Positions 1 to 9,214 are shown, numbered from the stretch's first letter. The stretch is DNA of 64,000 bases from Pseudobdellovibrionaceae bacterium (GCA_019637875.1 JAHBUW010000011.1:62001-126000), one strand, 5' to 3'. The notes: generated from the letters alone by a model not told the origin. Program-made: numbers and translations.

Positions 1-1
1 C

Positions 2-748
2 GGTCTGAAGTGTTACGCGCATTTCGGCACGGGGAACTACAATGTGCAGACCTCGCGTTTGTACACGGACTTGGGACTGTTCACCGCCAACGACGAGTTG
101 ACCGCGGAGCTCGTCGAGTTCTTCCATTACTTGACGGGCCGTTCGTTGAAGAGCGACTACAAACATCTTTTGATCGCGCCCGTGAATATGTTCAATCGCT
201 TCAAATTTTTGATCGAACGGGAAGCGCAAGTCGCGAAGGACGGAAAGCCCGCCCTGATCTTCGCGAAGATGAACAACATGGAAGAGATCGACATCGGCCT
301 TTCGCTGTACAAAGCGAGCCAGGCGGGAGTCGACGTGCGGCTGGTCGTGCGCGGCTTCTGTTCGTTGCGGCCGGGGATTCCGGGCGTGAGCGACCGTATT
401 CAAGTCATGTCGGTCATCGGCCGCTTCCTGGAGCATTCGCGCGTCTTCTACTTCCGTAATGGCGCGGCCGATCCGGTGGACGGCGAATTCTACTTAGGTT
501 CCGCGGATTGGATGTACCGCAATCTGCACGCGCGCGTGGAGTGCGTCGTGCCGGTTTTGGATCGCTCCTTGAAAGAGCGTCTGTGGGAGCTCGTGCAGCT
601 GCATTTGAAAGATCAGCGGCAGACCTGGGACATGGACGCCACGGGCGATTACAAGCAGCGCTCGGGCGCCGATTTGGGCCTACACCAGACCTTGATGACA
701 ATGGCCAAGCAACGTGCCACGCTGCCCGAAGAAGACGCGGGAAGCTAA
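2..748 (+). CDS. ppk: Polyphosphate kinase Ppk1, C-terminal part (5' truncated by window edge)
   Basis: The frame is open from base 2 and ends at a TAA at 746-748, leaving about 248 residues of the C-terminal domain. It begins with the PPK1 signature HFGTGNYN followed by SRLYTDLGLFTA, and later has FYFRNG and YLGSADWM, both typical of the PPK1 C-terminal phospholipase D-like fold. Ppk1 reversibly transfers the gamma phosphate of ATP onto polyphosphate, usually at the inner membrane. It is followed by a SixA-like phosphatase and a convergent exopolyphosphatase gene, which supports a polyphosphate locus. The catalytic N-terminal portion lies outside the window. Confidence 0.93.
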   Translation, partial: GLKCYAHFGTGNYNVQTSRLYTDLGLFTANDELTAELVEFFHYLTGRSLKSDYKHLLIAPVNMFNRFKFLIEREAQVAKDGKPALIFAKMNNMEEIDIGLSLYKASQAGVDVRLVVRGFCSLRPGIPGVSDRIQVMSVIGRFLEHSRVFYFRNGAADPVDGEFYLGSADWMYRNLHARVECVVPVLDRSLKERLWELVQLHLKDQRQTWDMDATGDYKQRSGADLGLHQTLMTMAKQRATLPEEDAGS

Positions 749-768
749 CGCGTTTTCGAGGGGGAAAT

Positions 769-1272
769 TTGAAGTTGATCCTATTTCGTCACGGTTTGGC
801 GATGGAGCGCGACGATTCTTTCGCGCTGAAGCTCGACGACTCCATGCGGCCCTTGGTGGAAAAAGGGAAAGACCGCACCCGTAAAATGGCGAAGGCGCTG
901 AAGCCCATCTTGGGCGATGTTAGCGTGCTGGCGACTTCGCCCCTTCTGCGCGCGGTGCAAACCTCGGAAATTCTGACCGGCGTGATGAGATTCGAGCAGA
1001 GCTTCGAAGTCACCGAGCTCGTCCCCGAGGCGCCACCCCAAGCGTTCGCGCGTTGGTTGCAGACGTCCGTGCCGCGCGCGACCTCGGTCGTGGCGGTCGG
1101 TCACGAGCCGCAGCTCAGTGTCTTCGCGAGTTGGTGTCTGGCCGGCGCGAACGAGAGCTTCATCGATCTGAAGAAAAGTGGCGCGATCTGTTTGGAAGTG
1201 GAAAGTTTCGATTCGTTGGCGCCCGGATTGGCGGAGCTGAAGTGGGTTCTCAGTCCGAAGGTTTTCGGCTGA
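769..1272 (+). CDS. SixA-like histidine phosphatase (phosphoglycerate mutase superfamily)
   Basis: This 167-residue protein has the RHG motif near its N terminus (LFRHGLAMER) and the second catalytic histidine in VGHEPQLS, the hallmarks of the histidine phosphatase branch that includes SixA phosphohistidine phosphatase. The start is a TTG at 769 with a purine-rich ribosome-binding site (GAGGGGGAA) just upstream. It lies 20 bp after ppk and is probably co-transcribed with it. In other bacteria SixA-like enzymes are often next to ppk or ppx. A role in dephosphorylating a phosphohistidine or a small substrate is family-level inference. Confidence 0.85.
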   Translation: MKLILFRHGLAMERDDSFALKLDDSMRPLVEKGKDRTRKMAKALKPILGDVSVLATSPLLRAVQTSEILTGVMRFEQSFEVTELVPEAPPQAFARWLQTSVPRATSVVAVGHEPQLSVFASWCLAGANESFIDLKKSGAICLEVESFDSLAPGLAELKWVLSPKVFG

Positions 1273-1308
1273 AATCGAATTCACGTCACCGCTCCGCGGT
1301 CGACGAAT

Positions 1309-2256
1309 TCACGTCTTGGAGTTGGCTGCGCCGTCGACGAGGCTGAGCAGGATGCCGTCTTTGAGGCCCACGGCGGGCATCAGCAGGCGGTGGACCGAGG
1401 CTTGTCGTAGGATCGCCTGCACGACGAGCGCCGCGGGCACGATGACGTCGGCGCGGTCGGGGCGCATTTCGAGTTTCGTGATCCGTTCTTTCACGCTCAT
1501 CCGGCGCAATTTCTGAATGATGTTTTCCAGTTCCAAATCGGTCATTTCGGTTTTCGAGCTGCGTCCAAGCAAAATGGGTTTCAGTTTGCCGAGGGTCTCG
1601 AGGTTGCCGCCGGTGCCGACCGCGAAGTCCAGCCGGTGAGCGGGCATATTCGCGTGCACGTATTGACTGAGCGGGCGGATGAAATCGCCGATGACCAAGT
1701 TGATCTGCGCTTCTTCGAGGTGACGACGCTTCAACATCTCGAGCGTGCGGACGGTGCCGAAGGGAAAACTTTGCGTCGCTTCGATGCGGCCTTGGTTCGA
1801 AAAGGTGACTTCCACGCTGCCGCCGCCGATGTCGATCAAAACCGCGCGGTGCTGCTCGAGCCGGACCTCTTGGCGAACGGCGCGGTGAACCCATTGGGCT
1901 TCGACTTTGCCGTCGATGAGTTCGACTTTGATCCCGCTTTTGCGCCGAACGAGTTCGACGAAGGCGGCGCCGTTTGCGGCCTCGCGTAACGCGCTCGTGC
2001 CGACCGCGCGCACGCGGGTGATGCCGAACTTTTTGGTGACCTGGCTGAATTTTTCGAAAGTTCGCGCGGACTCTTTGAGGTTCTTCGCGGAGATCTTTCC
2101 GCTTTTGAAAACATCCGCGCCCAGACGAATCGGAAACCGATACTTCTTGATCGGGGTGAACCCTCGGCTGTTCACCTCGACGATGATCATCCGAATGGCA
2201 TTGCTCCCGATATCAATCGCGGCTAACCTTTGACCAGCGAGGGGCGAGAAATTCAT
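1309..2256 (-). CDS. ppx: Ppx/GppA exopolyphosphatase
   Basis: The sequence has the ASKHA-fold phosphate-binding motifs of Ppx/GppA: AAIDIGSNAIRMIIVEV near the N terminus and LIDIGGGSVEVTF about 130 residues later. At about 315 residues it matches the short, two-domain Ppx form that lacks the C-terminal HD domain of the E. coli enzyme. It would release phosphate from polyphosphate ends or hydrolyse pppGpp. I chose the ATG at 2256 just before the first motif; an upstream in-frame ATG at 2298 would overlap the divergent barrel gene. It is convergent with the sixA-like gene, with only 36 bp between them. Confidence 0.9.
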   Translation of the reverse strand: MNFSPLAGQRLAAIDIGSNAIRMIIVEVNSRGFTPIKKYRFPIRLGADVFKSGKISAKNLKESARTFEKFSQVTKKFGITRVRAVGTSALREAANGAAFVELVRRKSGIKVELIDGKVEAQWVHRAVRQEVRLEQHRAVLIDIGGGSVEVTFSNQGRIEATQSFPFGTVRTLEMLKRRHLEEAQINLVIGDFIRPLSQYVHANMPAHRLDFAVGTGGNLETLGKLKPILLGRSSKTEMTDLELENIIQKLRRMSVKERITKLEMRPDRADVIVPAALVVQAILRQASVHRLLMPAVGLKDGILLSLVDGAANSKT

Positions 2257-2271
2257 GACGGAATTCAGCGT

Positions 2272-3366
2272 ATGACAAAGAAGCTCGTGTTGAAACACAT
2301 TTCCTTGTTGGCGCTGGGCTTTTTATTCGGTCCCGTGAGCTTCGCGGCCGCCCCGGAAACCGCGAAGGTCGAAAAGCTGGAATGGCGCGGTCAGGTCGGC
2401 GCCGAAAGCTTGTTGTATTTGAAGCCGTCCGGTCTTGCGGGCACGACCCTTTTTCAAATTCCTTTCGCGGGGCTAGAGCTGCGCGCCGACCTTTCCGGCG
2501 GATTGCGCGCCGAGTTCGAACTCAATTACCAGGCCCCGGTCGCCGCGGGGAACGAGCTGAACCCCCAGCGCGCGAATCTTTCGACGACGGTCGGTGATTT
2601 GCGTTTTCGCGCCGGTCTTTTTGAGCCCGCATGGCTGGAGGGCTACGAAGAATTTTGGCCCTACGACCGCTACTCGCGGGACCTGGGTTGGTTTTTCGAA
2701 CGTTGGGGCTACCTGCGCGCCGCCGACTACGGCGTCGAGCTGTTTCACCGCACGGACGGCGGGGGCTTCGGCATCGCGCTCGTGAATGGCGAAGGCGTAC
2801 GCGCGTCCGAGCAGGGGCCGCAGAAGGACTTCCACGTTTGGGGCGGACTCGATTGGCGAAATGAAGAAGGTCGCCGGACGGAACTGCTGCTGACCGCGAT
2901 TCGCGGGGGTTACGAAAACGTGCCTTCCGTCGATGCGGGTAAAGAGCGCGTGATTTTGAGCGCGCGCAGCTCGGCGCCAGAGGGTTGGCGCGCGGGGCTC
3001 GAAGCGATGTTCACCCGCGATCCGGTGGACGCGATCAACGCCAAGGTCGTCGACGGCACGGATCTTTTGGATCGAGGCGGGGAGCGTATCGCGGGACGTA
3101 TGGGATCGGCGACCCTCGGTTACGGGGGCGCGCGCGCCGAAGCGGGCGGTCGTCATAGTCTGGTCGCGCGTATGGACTTGATCGAACCGATCAGCGGCGA
3201 AGGTGACCGTGGGGTCACTTCGACGCAATTGTTGTATCTGTATTCCCCCACTCCGGGTGCGGAGTGGCTCGTGCAGATCTCGAATCTGGATTACGGCGAT
3301 CGCCATTCGAACGCGATTCGCGACGAAAACACCTGGAGAGTTTCATATCATGTCCGCTGGGATTAA
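2272..3366 (+). CDS. Outer-membrane beta-barrel (porin-like) protein
   Basis: This 364-residue protein starts with a clear Sec signal peptide (MTKKLVLKHISLLALGFLFG, ending SFAAA). Alternating aromatic and hydrophobic strands with Gly- and Arg-rich turns follow, as in phosphate-selective or generic porins of Gram-negative bacteria (for example EFWPYDRYSRDLGWFFERWG near residue 125). It is divergent from ppx, with the two starts only about 15 bp apart. Its 3' end overlaps the next gene by 17 bp, so the two are probably translated together. The position between polyphosphate and Pho genes makes a phosphate-related porin tempting, but nothing in the sequence proves the substrate. Confidence 0.75.
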   Translation: MTKKLVLKHISLLALGFLFGPVSFAAAPETAKVEKLEWRGQVGAESLLYLKPSGLAGTTLFQIPFAGLELRADLSGGLRAEFELNYQAPVAAGNELNPQRANLSTTVGDLRFRAGLFEPAWLEGYEEFWPYDRYSRDLGWFFERWGYLRAADYGVELFHRTDGGGFGIALVNGEGVRASEQGPQKDFHVWGGLDWRNEEGRRTELLLTAIRGGYENVPSVDAGKERVILSARSSAPEGWRAGLEAMFTRDPVDAINAKVVDGTDLLDRGGERIAGRMGSATLGYGGARAEAGGRHSLVARMDLIEPISGEGDRGVTSTQLLYLYSPTPGAEWLVQISNLDYGDRHSNAIRDENTWRVSYHVRWD

Positions 3367-5041
3367 GACCTTCATGCAAAAATACGATCGCGTTTTGATG
3401 TTCGCGATCTGTCTGGTCGCGCTGCTCTTGGTTTGGCACCCGCTTTTCCAGAATGAGTTCGTGATGTGGGACGACGACTTCAATATCTACGAAAATCGTT
3501 TGATCCGCGATGGGACCTGGTTGGATTTTTGGAAGAACGCCTACATGGGATTTTACATCCCGGTGACCTACACGATCTGGGACGCGACCGCGTACCTTTT
3601 CGGGCAGGACAATCCACGCCCGTTTCAAGTTCTGAATTTGTCGTTTCACTTTCTGAACGGCGTGCTGTTGTTTTACTGGCTGCGCTGGCTGGCGCGTCGG
3701 TTTATCGGTGAGAGCACGGGATACCCGCGCTCTTGGATGCTCGCTTTGGCGGTGCTGCTTTATTTGCTGCACCCCTTGCAGGTGGGGGCCGTCGCATGGC
3801 ATTCGGGCTTTCGCGATCTGCTGTCGACCTTCTTCACGTTGTCGGCGCTTTTACTGCTGTTCACGTGCCGAAGCTGGTGGACGTGGGGGCTCGCCGTGCT
3901 GGCTTTCGCGACGGGGCTTCTGTGTAAGCCGGCGTCGGTTTACCTGCCGGGCCTGACGTTGATGTTGGCCTTCGCGCTGCCGCTCGCGACTGACAGAAAG
4001 CGCATTTTTTGGTGGTCGGGTCTGAACCTCGCGCTGGCGGCGGTTTTCGTTTACGTGACCCGGACGATCCAGGGCCAATTCATGATCGGGCTGGACGCGG
4101 CCCCGTTGCTGGATCGTCCCGTCATCATTTTGGACTCTTACGGTTTCTATATTCGCCAATTCTTCTTTGGCGGTCCCCTTTCGGTCGATTACGGCCGTCA
4201 GCCCGGGCGCTTGATGGAGTGGGGTCTTTACTGGCAGACGCTGCCTTGGATCGCCGGCTTTTTGCTCGCGCTGATCGCGATTTTCTGGCGCGCGTGGCGG
4301 CCCGCATGGATTTTCATGATGCTTTGGTTGGTGCCGCTGTCGCCGACGAGCGGCCTCGTGCACTTCAATTTTCAGCGGATCTCGACCGTGACCGATCACT
4401 ATTTCCAACCGGCCATGCCCGCGATGTGTTTTTTGCTTTTGTTCATTTTCTGGCGTTTGGGAACGGGAATGCAGGCGCGGCGTTTGGCCATCTCGCTGAG
4501 CGCGGTGGCGCTGATTTTCATCGGTTATCGCAGTCACGCGCGGATCGGCGTCTGGCACGACTCCGAAACTCTTTTTCATTCGATGATCGACGTGACGCCG
4601 TTCAGCCACAGCGGGAACAATTATCTGGGGTATTTTGCCTACCGCCGTCAGGATTGGCCGGCGGCCGAGAAGTACTTCCGTGACGCGCTCGCCAGCCAGC
4701 CTTGGTCGGGGATCGCCTCGGGCAATTACGCCTATTCTTTGATCAAACAGGGTCGCTATGAAGAGGCCCATCTTGTCCTGCGTGACTTCCTGAAGGATCC
4801 CGAGTTTTTCCGGCTGAACGAAGTGCACCGCCACGTGATCGCGATGAATTTTCTGGCGAACGGCCTCGCGCTCGCGAACTTGGGGCGCTATCCCGAGTCC
4901 TTTGCTTCGATCTGTCGCGTGTTCGAGTTCAAGCCGGAACAACGCGATCAGAACGACGCGACCGACACCTTAAGGAAGCTTCAAGCACAGCTGAATCCGC
5001 AGAATCCCGAGAGCGTGACCTGCCCGCAACCGGTGAATTAG
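3350..5041 (+). CDS. Polytopic GT-C-like membrane protein with C-terminal TPR repeats
   Basis: This 563-residue protein begins at ATG 3350, inside the end of the upstream barrel gene. The first helix is followed by WDDDFNIYENRL, resembling the acidic first-loop motif of GT-C glycosyltransferases and of TMTC-type membrane TPR proteins. About ten hydrophobic segments follow up to roughly residue 410. The last 150 residues are helical repeats with TPR-like spacing (YFAYRRQDWPAAEKYFRDAL, then GRYEEAHLVLRDFL). It probably transfers a lipid-linked sugar to an exported protein or envelope polymer, which is inference from fold. It could instead be a non-catalytic membrane TPR protein. Confidence 0.7.
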   Translation: MSAGIKTFMQKYDRVLMFAICLVALLLVWHPLFQNEFVMWDDDFNIYENRLIRDGTWLDFWKNAYMGFYIPVTYTIWDATAYLFGQDNPRPFQVLNLSFHFLNGVLLFYWLRWLARRFIGESTGYPRSWMLALAVLLYLLHPLQVGAVAWHSGFRDLLSTFFTLSALLLLFTCRSWWTWGLAVLAFATGLLCKPASVYLPGLTLMLAFALPLATDRKRIFWWSGLNLALAAVFVYVTRTIQGQFMIGLDAAPLLDRPVIILDSYGFYIRQFFFGGPLSVDYGRQPGRLMEWGLYWQTLPWIAGFLLALIAIFWRAWRPAWIFMMLWLVPLSPTSGLVHFNFQRISTVTDHYFQPAMPAMCFLLLFIFWRLGTGMQARRLAISLSAVALIFIGYRSHARIGVWHDSETLFHSMIDVTPFSHSGNNYLGYFAYRRQDWPAAEKYFRDALASQPWSGIASGNYAYSLIKQGRYEEAHLVLRDFLKDPEFFRLNEVHRHVIAMNFLANGLALANLGRYPESFASICRVFEFKPEQRDQNDATDTLRKLQAQLNPQNPESVTCPQPVN

Positions 5042-5126
5042 AGGGGCCCCTTCTTCATGTCAGGATTTGGTTTTTTTGCTCGACTTTGATTGCGTTTGAA
5101 CCGACCATCGCTCAAAAACAGGGGGG

Positions 5127-5795
5127 ATGGCGGCCGTGGAAAGGCAATTTCAAAACCAACTTGATGAGATCAAAAGTTTGCTGCTTTCGATGGGGAACTC
5201 CGTCGAGAAAGCGCTCGAGACCGTCGTCACGGGCCTGATCCAACGCGACCTCGAAAAGCTCGAGGGCGTCTTCGCGATCGAAGAGCGGATCAATCACTAC
5301 CAAGTCGAGCTCGATCAAGTCTGCACGGAGTTCCTGGCGAAACAGGGACCGGTGGCGACCGATTTGCGACTCGTCATCTCGATCATCAAAATCAATTCCG
5401 ATCTCGAACGCATGGGCGATCAGTGCGTGAACATCTCGCACTCCGCGAAGGACTTCATCCAACAAAAAGGCAGCTTCTCACTGCAAGACATCCAAGTGAT
5501 GGCCGCGGTGGCGCAGAAGATGGTGAAGGACGCGCTCGATTGTTTCGTCACGCGCAATGCGGAAGTCGCACAAAAAGTGCTGATGACGGACGATGAGCTC
5601 GATCAACGCAAACAACAGGTGTTTAACCAGATGGTCGCGGCCATGAAAAAAGATTCGACGGTGGTGGAGCCCGCCATGGATTTGATTCTGATCGCGCGCA
5701 ATCTGGAAAGGATGGGCGACCATGCTACCAATATCGCAGAGGACGTCATTTTCGTCAGCACCGGAAAGGACATCCGGCATGGTAAGTACTCTTGA
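5127..5795 (+). CDS. phoU: Phosphate signalling regulator PhoU
   Basis: This 222-residue protein has the two-fold PhoU helical-bundle repeat. The first half contains DLRLVISIIKINSDLERMGD and the second DLILIARNLERMGDHATNIAED, each with the E/DxxxD metal-binding pattern of PhoU. PhoU restrains the PhoR kinase according to phosphate status. The ATG at 5127 follows a G-rich ribosome-binding site. The gene overlaps phoB by 17 bp. No pstSCAB transporter genes are in the window, which is unusual for phoU. Confidence 0.95.
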   Translation: MAAVERQFQNQLDEIKSLLLSMGNSVEKALETVVTGLIQRDLEKLEGVFAIEERINHYQVELDQVCTEFLAKQGPVATDLRLVISIIKINSDLERMGDQCVNISHSAKDFIQQKGSFSLQDIQVMAAVAQKMVKDALDCFVTRNAEVAQKVLMTDDELDQRKQQVFNQMVAAMKKDSTVVEPAMDLILIARNLERMGDHATNIAEDVIFVSTGKDIRHGKYS

Positions 5796-6495
5796 CGTGA
5801 CTCCCGGCCAAGTGCTCGTGGTGGAAGATGAGTCCGAGATCCGTGAACTCATCAGCCTCCTCTTGCTTCGCCAAGGCCATCGCGTACAACAGTGCGCTTC
5901 GGCTCTGGAAGGGCTGGATCAACTCCGCAAGAATACTTTCGACCTGATCGTCCTCGACTGGATGCTGCCCAACATGAGCGGCATCGAATTCCTGAAGCAG
6001 CTGGATCCGATCGCGGGCCAATCCACCAAAGTTCCCGTCCTCATGGTGACCGCGAAGACCGAACCGGGCGACATCGTCCAGGGGCTCGAGGCGGGGGCCG
6101 ACGACTACATCACCAAACCTTTTGAACCCAGCGTTTTGACGGCCCGAGTTAAGGCTCTGCTGCGTCGCACGCAAACCTTGAAAGGCCCCGGAGCGCCACG
6201 CTCCCAGCTCAAAGTGGGCGAGATCGCGATGAATATGGACACCTACGAGGTCAAATTGAAGGGGGAACCCATCCATTTGACGCCGTCGGAGTTCAAAATC
6301 CTGTCGGAAATGATCCTGAATCAAGGCCGGGTGCTGACCCGGGATCAGTTGATCGAGACCGTGCAGGGGGAAGGGATCTCCGTGACCGGGCGTACGATCG
6401 ATACGCACGTCTTTGGCCTCAGAAAGAAACTGGAGTCGGAAGCCGATTGGATTGAAACCATTCGGGGAGTCGGCTACAGAGTTCGAGCTGAATGA
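5779..6495 (+). CDS. phoB: PhoB-type response regulator
   Basis: This 238-residue OmpR/PhoB-family regulator has a receiver domain with acidic pocket VVEDE (residues 14-18), phospho-acceptor Asp60 in LIVLDWMLPN and the conserved Lys in YITKPFEP. A winged-helix output domain follows (LTPSEFKILSEMILNQGRVL and the terminal RGVGYRVRAE). The start at ATG 5779 lies inside the end of phoU, and the 3' end overlaps the next kinase gene by the sequence ATGA, so phoU-phoB-phoR forms one translationally coupled operon. Confidence 0.93.
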   Translation: MVSTLDVTPGQVLVVEDESEIRELISLLLLRQGHRVQQCASALEGLDQLRKNTFDLIVLDWMLPNMSGIEFLKQLDPIAGQSTKVPVLMVTAKTEPGDIVQGLEAGADDYITKPFEPSVLTARVKALLRRTQTLKGPGAPRSQLKVGEIAMNMDTYEVKLKGEPIHLTPSEFKILSEMILNQGRVLTRDQLIETVQGEGISVTGRTIDTHVFGLRKKLESEADWIETIRGVGYRVRAE

Positions 6496-7946
6496 AGAGC
6501 GGATTTTTCCCCTGGCGTATATTCTGGAAGTTCTACCTGACGCTCATCGTTCTTTTGAACTTGAGCTTCGTCGCGGCTTTGTTCGCGGCGACGGTGCTTG
6601 GCGACTTCAGTTTGGCGGACCCGCGTTTGCCGGCGATCTTCGGTCTTTTTCTGATCGTGACTTTGGGGATTTCCGCGCTCGCCGCCTACCGGGTGGCCGC
6701 GCCGCTGAAGCGCGTGATCTTGAAGGCGCTCCGTCTGGCGCATAAAAAGCGCGATCTCAACATCGACGAGTCGGCGAAGGACGAAGATCTTTTCGAATAC
6801 CAGCCCGGCGAATACTACGAACTCGAACAGGCGCTCGACCAGATCCGCCGCAAGATGAAGAAGCGCCGGATCCAGCTCGCGCACGAGCGCGAAGAGTCGC
6901 AGGCGCTCATGAGTTTCCTGGCCGACGCCGTCGTGAGCGTGGATTGCGACGAGCGCGTGAAGTTCTTCAACTCCAGTTTCGCGAAACACTTTCTGAGCTC
7001 TGAGCAGATCAAAACGTCGAACGAAGGCGGGCCGGGCCTGAAGCTGATCGACATTTTTCGTGACGACGAAGTCCTGTTCAAGATCCGTCAGGTGAAAAAA
7101 GACGGACTGGTGCAGACACTGCAGAAGCGCCTTTCGACCAAGATCGATCCGACGGGCCGCTATTTCTCGATCATCATTACGCCTTTACGCGAGGAAAAAA
7201 CGCGCGAGATCTACGCTTCGCTCGTGTTGTTCCACGACATCACCGAATACCACCTGGCCGAGCAGATCCGCGTCGAATTCGTCGAGAACGCCTCGCACGA
7301 GCTGCGCACGCCGCTCACGAGCATCAAGGGGTTTGTGACCACCGCGCTCGACGACGCGCAGGCGGGACGTTTCGACCTGATGTCGTCGTTCCTGAAAACG
7401 ATCTCGAAAAACGTCGATCGCCTGAGCGAGCTCGTGAACGATCTTTTGACGATTTCGAGTCTGGAGAGCAGTGGGGTGCTCAACCTGGAAAATATCGAAC
7501 CGCAAGAGATCACCGAAGAGGTGATGGAGCGGCTTTCGCCCTTGGCCAGCAACAAAGACATCATGATGAAGGCGACGTACAATCGCGGCGCGTTTCGCGG
7601 CGATTACCGGTTACTGGATCAGGTGCTCACGAACCTCGTGGGGAACGCGATCAAGTACATTCCCACGGGCGGTCGCATCGAGATCCTGTGGTCGACGGAT
7701 CCCGGGACCGACATCGTTCGCCTGACCGTGAAGGACAACGGACCGGGCATCGCCGAAGAGCATCTGCATCGTCTGTTCGAGCGATTCTACCGCGTCGATA
7801 AAGCGCGCTCACGCGATGTGGGCGGCACGGGGCTGGGCCTCGCCATCGTGAAGCACGTCGTGCAAAGTCACGGCGGGCAAATCTCGGTCCGCTCGGAACT
7901 GGGACGCGGCTCCGAGTTCATCGCGCATTTTCCGGATCGGCTTTAG
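6492..7946 (+). CDS. phoR: PhoR-type sensor histidine kinase
   Basis: This 484-residue protein has two N-terminal membrane helices (about residues 10-65), a HAMP-like linker and a PAS-type sensor region around 130-255. The dimerisation domain carries the phospho-acceptor His269 in ENASHELRTPLTSIKGF. The ATPase domain has N box VGNAIKYIP, DNGPGIAEEHLHRLFERFYR and GGTGLGLAIVKHVV. The architecture and the four-base overlap with phoB make it the cognate PhoR. PhoR normally phosphorylates PhoB under phosphate limitation. Confidence 0.92.
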   Translation: MKSGFFPWRIFWKFYLTLIVLLNLSFVAALFAATVLGDFSLADPRLPAIFGLFLIVTLGISALAAYRVAAPLKRVILKALRLAHKKRDLNIDESAKDEDLFEYQPGEYYELEQALDQIRRKMKKRRIQLAHEREESQALMSFLADAVVSVDCDERVKFFNSSFAKHFLSSEQIKTSNEGGPGLKLIDIFRDDEVLFKIRQVKKDGLVQTLQKRLSTKIDPTGRYFSIIITPLREEKTREIYASLVLFHDITEYHLAEQIRVEFVENASHELRTPLTSIKGFVTTALDDAQAGRFDLMSSFLKTISKNVDRLSELVNDLLTISSLESSGVLNLENIEPQEITEEVMERLSPLASNKDIMMKATYNRGAFRGDYRLLDQVLTNLVGNAIKYIPTGGRIEILWSTDPGTDIVRLTVKDNGPGIAEEHLHRLFERFYRVDKARSRDVGGTGLGLAIVKHVVQSHGGQISVRSELGRGSEFIAHFPDRL

Positions 7947-7948
7947 GC

Positions 7949-8239
7949 TTAATCTTTCGCGTTTTTGACGGCGGAGCGGACGGCTTCGAAGATGCGGTCT
8001 TCGTCGCGGCCGCGATCTTCGACGTTCAGGAACCACTCATTTTGCGGGTAGATCACGCAGGCGATGCCTTCTTCGCACTTGCCCATGCAGCCCGCCGAGG
8101 ACACCCGGACGCTTTTGCCGAATTCGTTTTTGCAACGGTCCTTCAGGCGTTTACGCAGCTCTTCGGCGCCCTTCGATCCGCATTTGTGGGATTTGTCGGG
8201 GGAATTTGTGCAAACGAATAGGTGGGCTTTGAAACTCAA
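7949..8239 (-). CDS. Thioredoxin-like 2Fe-2S ferredoxin
   Basis: This 96-residue protein matches the (2Fe-2S) ferredoxin family related to the NuoE thioredoxin fold: an N-terminal LFVCTN strand-loop, a second Cys in SHKCGSKG, and the paired cysteines in SSAGCMGKCEEG, giving four ligands. The likely start is TTG 8239, with GAGGTG upstream. It ends three bases after the convergent phoR stop. Its partner is unknown. Proteins of this type act in electron transfer or as small FeS carriers. Confidence 0.85.
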   Translation of the reverse strand: MSFKAHLFVCTNSPDKSHKCGSKGAEELRKRLKDRCKNEFGKSVRVSSAGCMGKCEEGIACVIYPQNEWFLNVEDRGRDEDRIFEAVRSAVKNAKD

Positions 8240-8278
8240 GTTGGCACCTCGAAGGACGCAGTGTAAATCGCGGGAATC

Positions 8279-9193
8279 GTGAATGCAACGAAGCCTAGCC
8301 CCGAAATCAGCGCCCTTTTTCAAGAGACCTATGGGGCCTTTTGGGGCGAACGCTGGCCCGCGCTTTGGAACGCGCTGAGCGAAAAAGAGCTGCGCGTCGC
8401 CCGTATGAACCGCTTTTCCACCGGGGCTTTGCCGCTGCCGGCGTGGCGCACCGACGCGCCGGGACTCTTCACCCTGGAGCGGCCCGCCGCCGAAATCAGT
8501 GCGGCGCGGGGCCCGGAGGGGCTCCTGGCTTACTACATTATGGATCCCGCGAGCGTTTTCGCGGCGCGCGCTCTCGAAGTGGGGCCGGACGACACTGTGC
8601 TGGATCTGTGCGCGGCGCCGGGCGGGAAGTCTCTCGTTCTGATTGAGGCGTTGGCCGACGGGACGGGCGAGATTTTGCTCAACGAGCCCTCGATGCCTCG
8701 CCGTGAGCGCCTCAAAAAAGTGGTGCAGCAGTATGTCGATCGCGGCGTGCGCGACCGCGTGCGCTTGACCGGAAAAGACGGCGGTAAATTCGCGCTCACG
8801 CACAAAGAATCCTTCGAGCGCATCTTGGTGGACGCCCCCTGTTCAGGCGAGGCGCACCTTTTGGAAAACACGGAAGAGCGCGAGCGCTGGACGCCCCAGA
8901 AGTCGAAGGGGCTGGCGCAGCGCCAGTACGCGCTGCTGACCGCGGCGCTCGAGGCGCTGAAGCCGGGCGGCACGCTCGTGTATTCGACCTGCACGGTTTC
9001 CAAGTGGGAAAACGAAGGTGTGGTGGAAAGGTTTCTCGCGAAAAAAGGCGACCGTATCGAAGGGATCGGTTGCGTGGTTCCCGAAGGCGGCGAACGCGTC
9101 GAGATCGCGGGCGGTGGTGAAGGGATTTACTTTTTGCCGGATCGGGCGGGTTTCGGCCCGATCTTCATGTCACGATTTAAGAAGAAAGACTGA
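8279..9193 (+). CDS. RsmB/NSUN-family 5-methylcytosine RNA methyltransferase
   Basis: This 304-residue protein has the SAM-binding motif LDLCAAPGGKSL, the motif IV cysteine in VDAPCSGEAH and the motif VI cysteine in VYSTCTVSKWENE, all diagnostic of m5C RNA methyltransferases. It lacks the N-terminal NusB-like domain of RsmB and is closer in size to the NSUN4 type. The likely substrate is rRNA cytosine. The GTG start at 8279 is only 39 bp from the divergent ferredoxin start, so the promoters must overlap. Confidence 0.88.
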   Translation: MNATKPSPEISALFQETYGAFWGERWPALWNALSEKELRVARMNRFSTGALPLPAWRTDAPGLFTLERPAAEISAARGPEGLLAYYIMDPASVFAARALEVGPDDTVLDLCAAPGGKSLVLIEALADGTGEILLNEPSMPRRERLKKVVQQYVDRGVRDRVRLTGKDGGKFALTHKESFERILVDAPCSGEAHLLENTEERERWTPQKSKGLAQRQYALLTAALEALKPGGTLVYSTCTVSKWENEGVVERFLAKKGDRIEGIGCVVPEGGERVEIAGGGEGIYFLPDRAGFGPIFMSRFKKKD

Positions 9194-9214
9194 GCCGCCG
9201 GTGGGTGGCGCGAG

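Noticed and set aside
1276-1315. Direct repeat CGAATTCACGTC twice between convergent genes
   Set aside because: Short, 28 bp apart and without other features; it looks like chance similarity near two stop codons.
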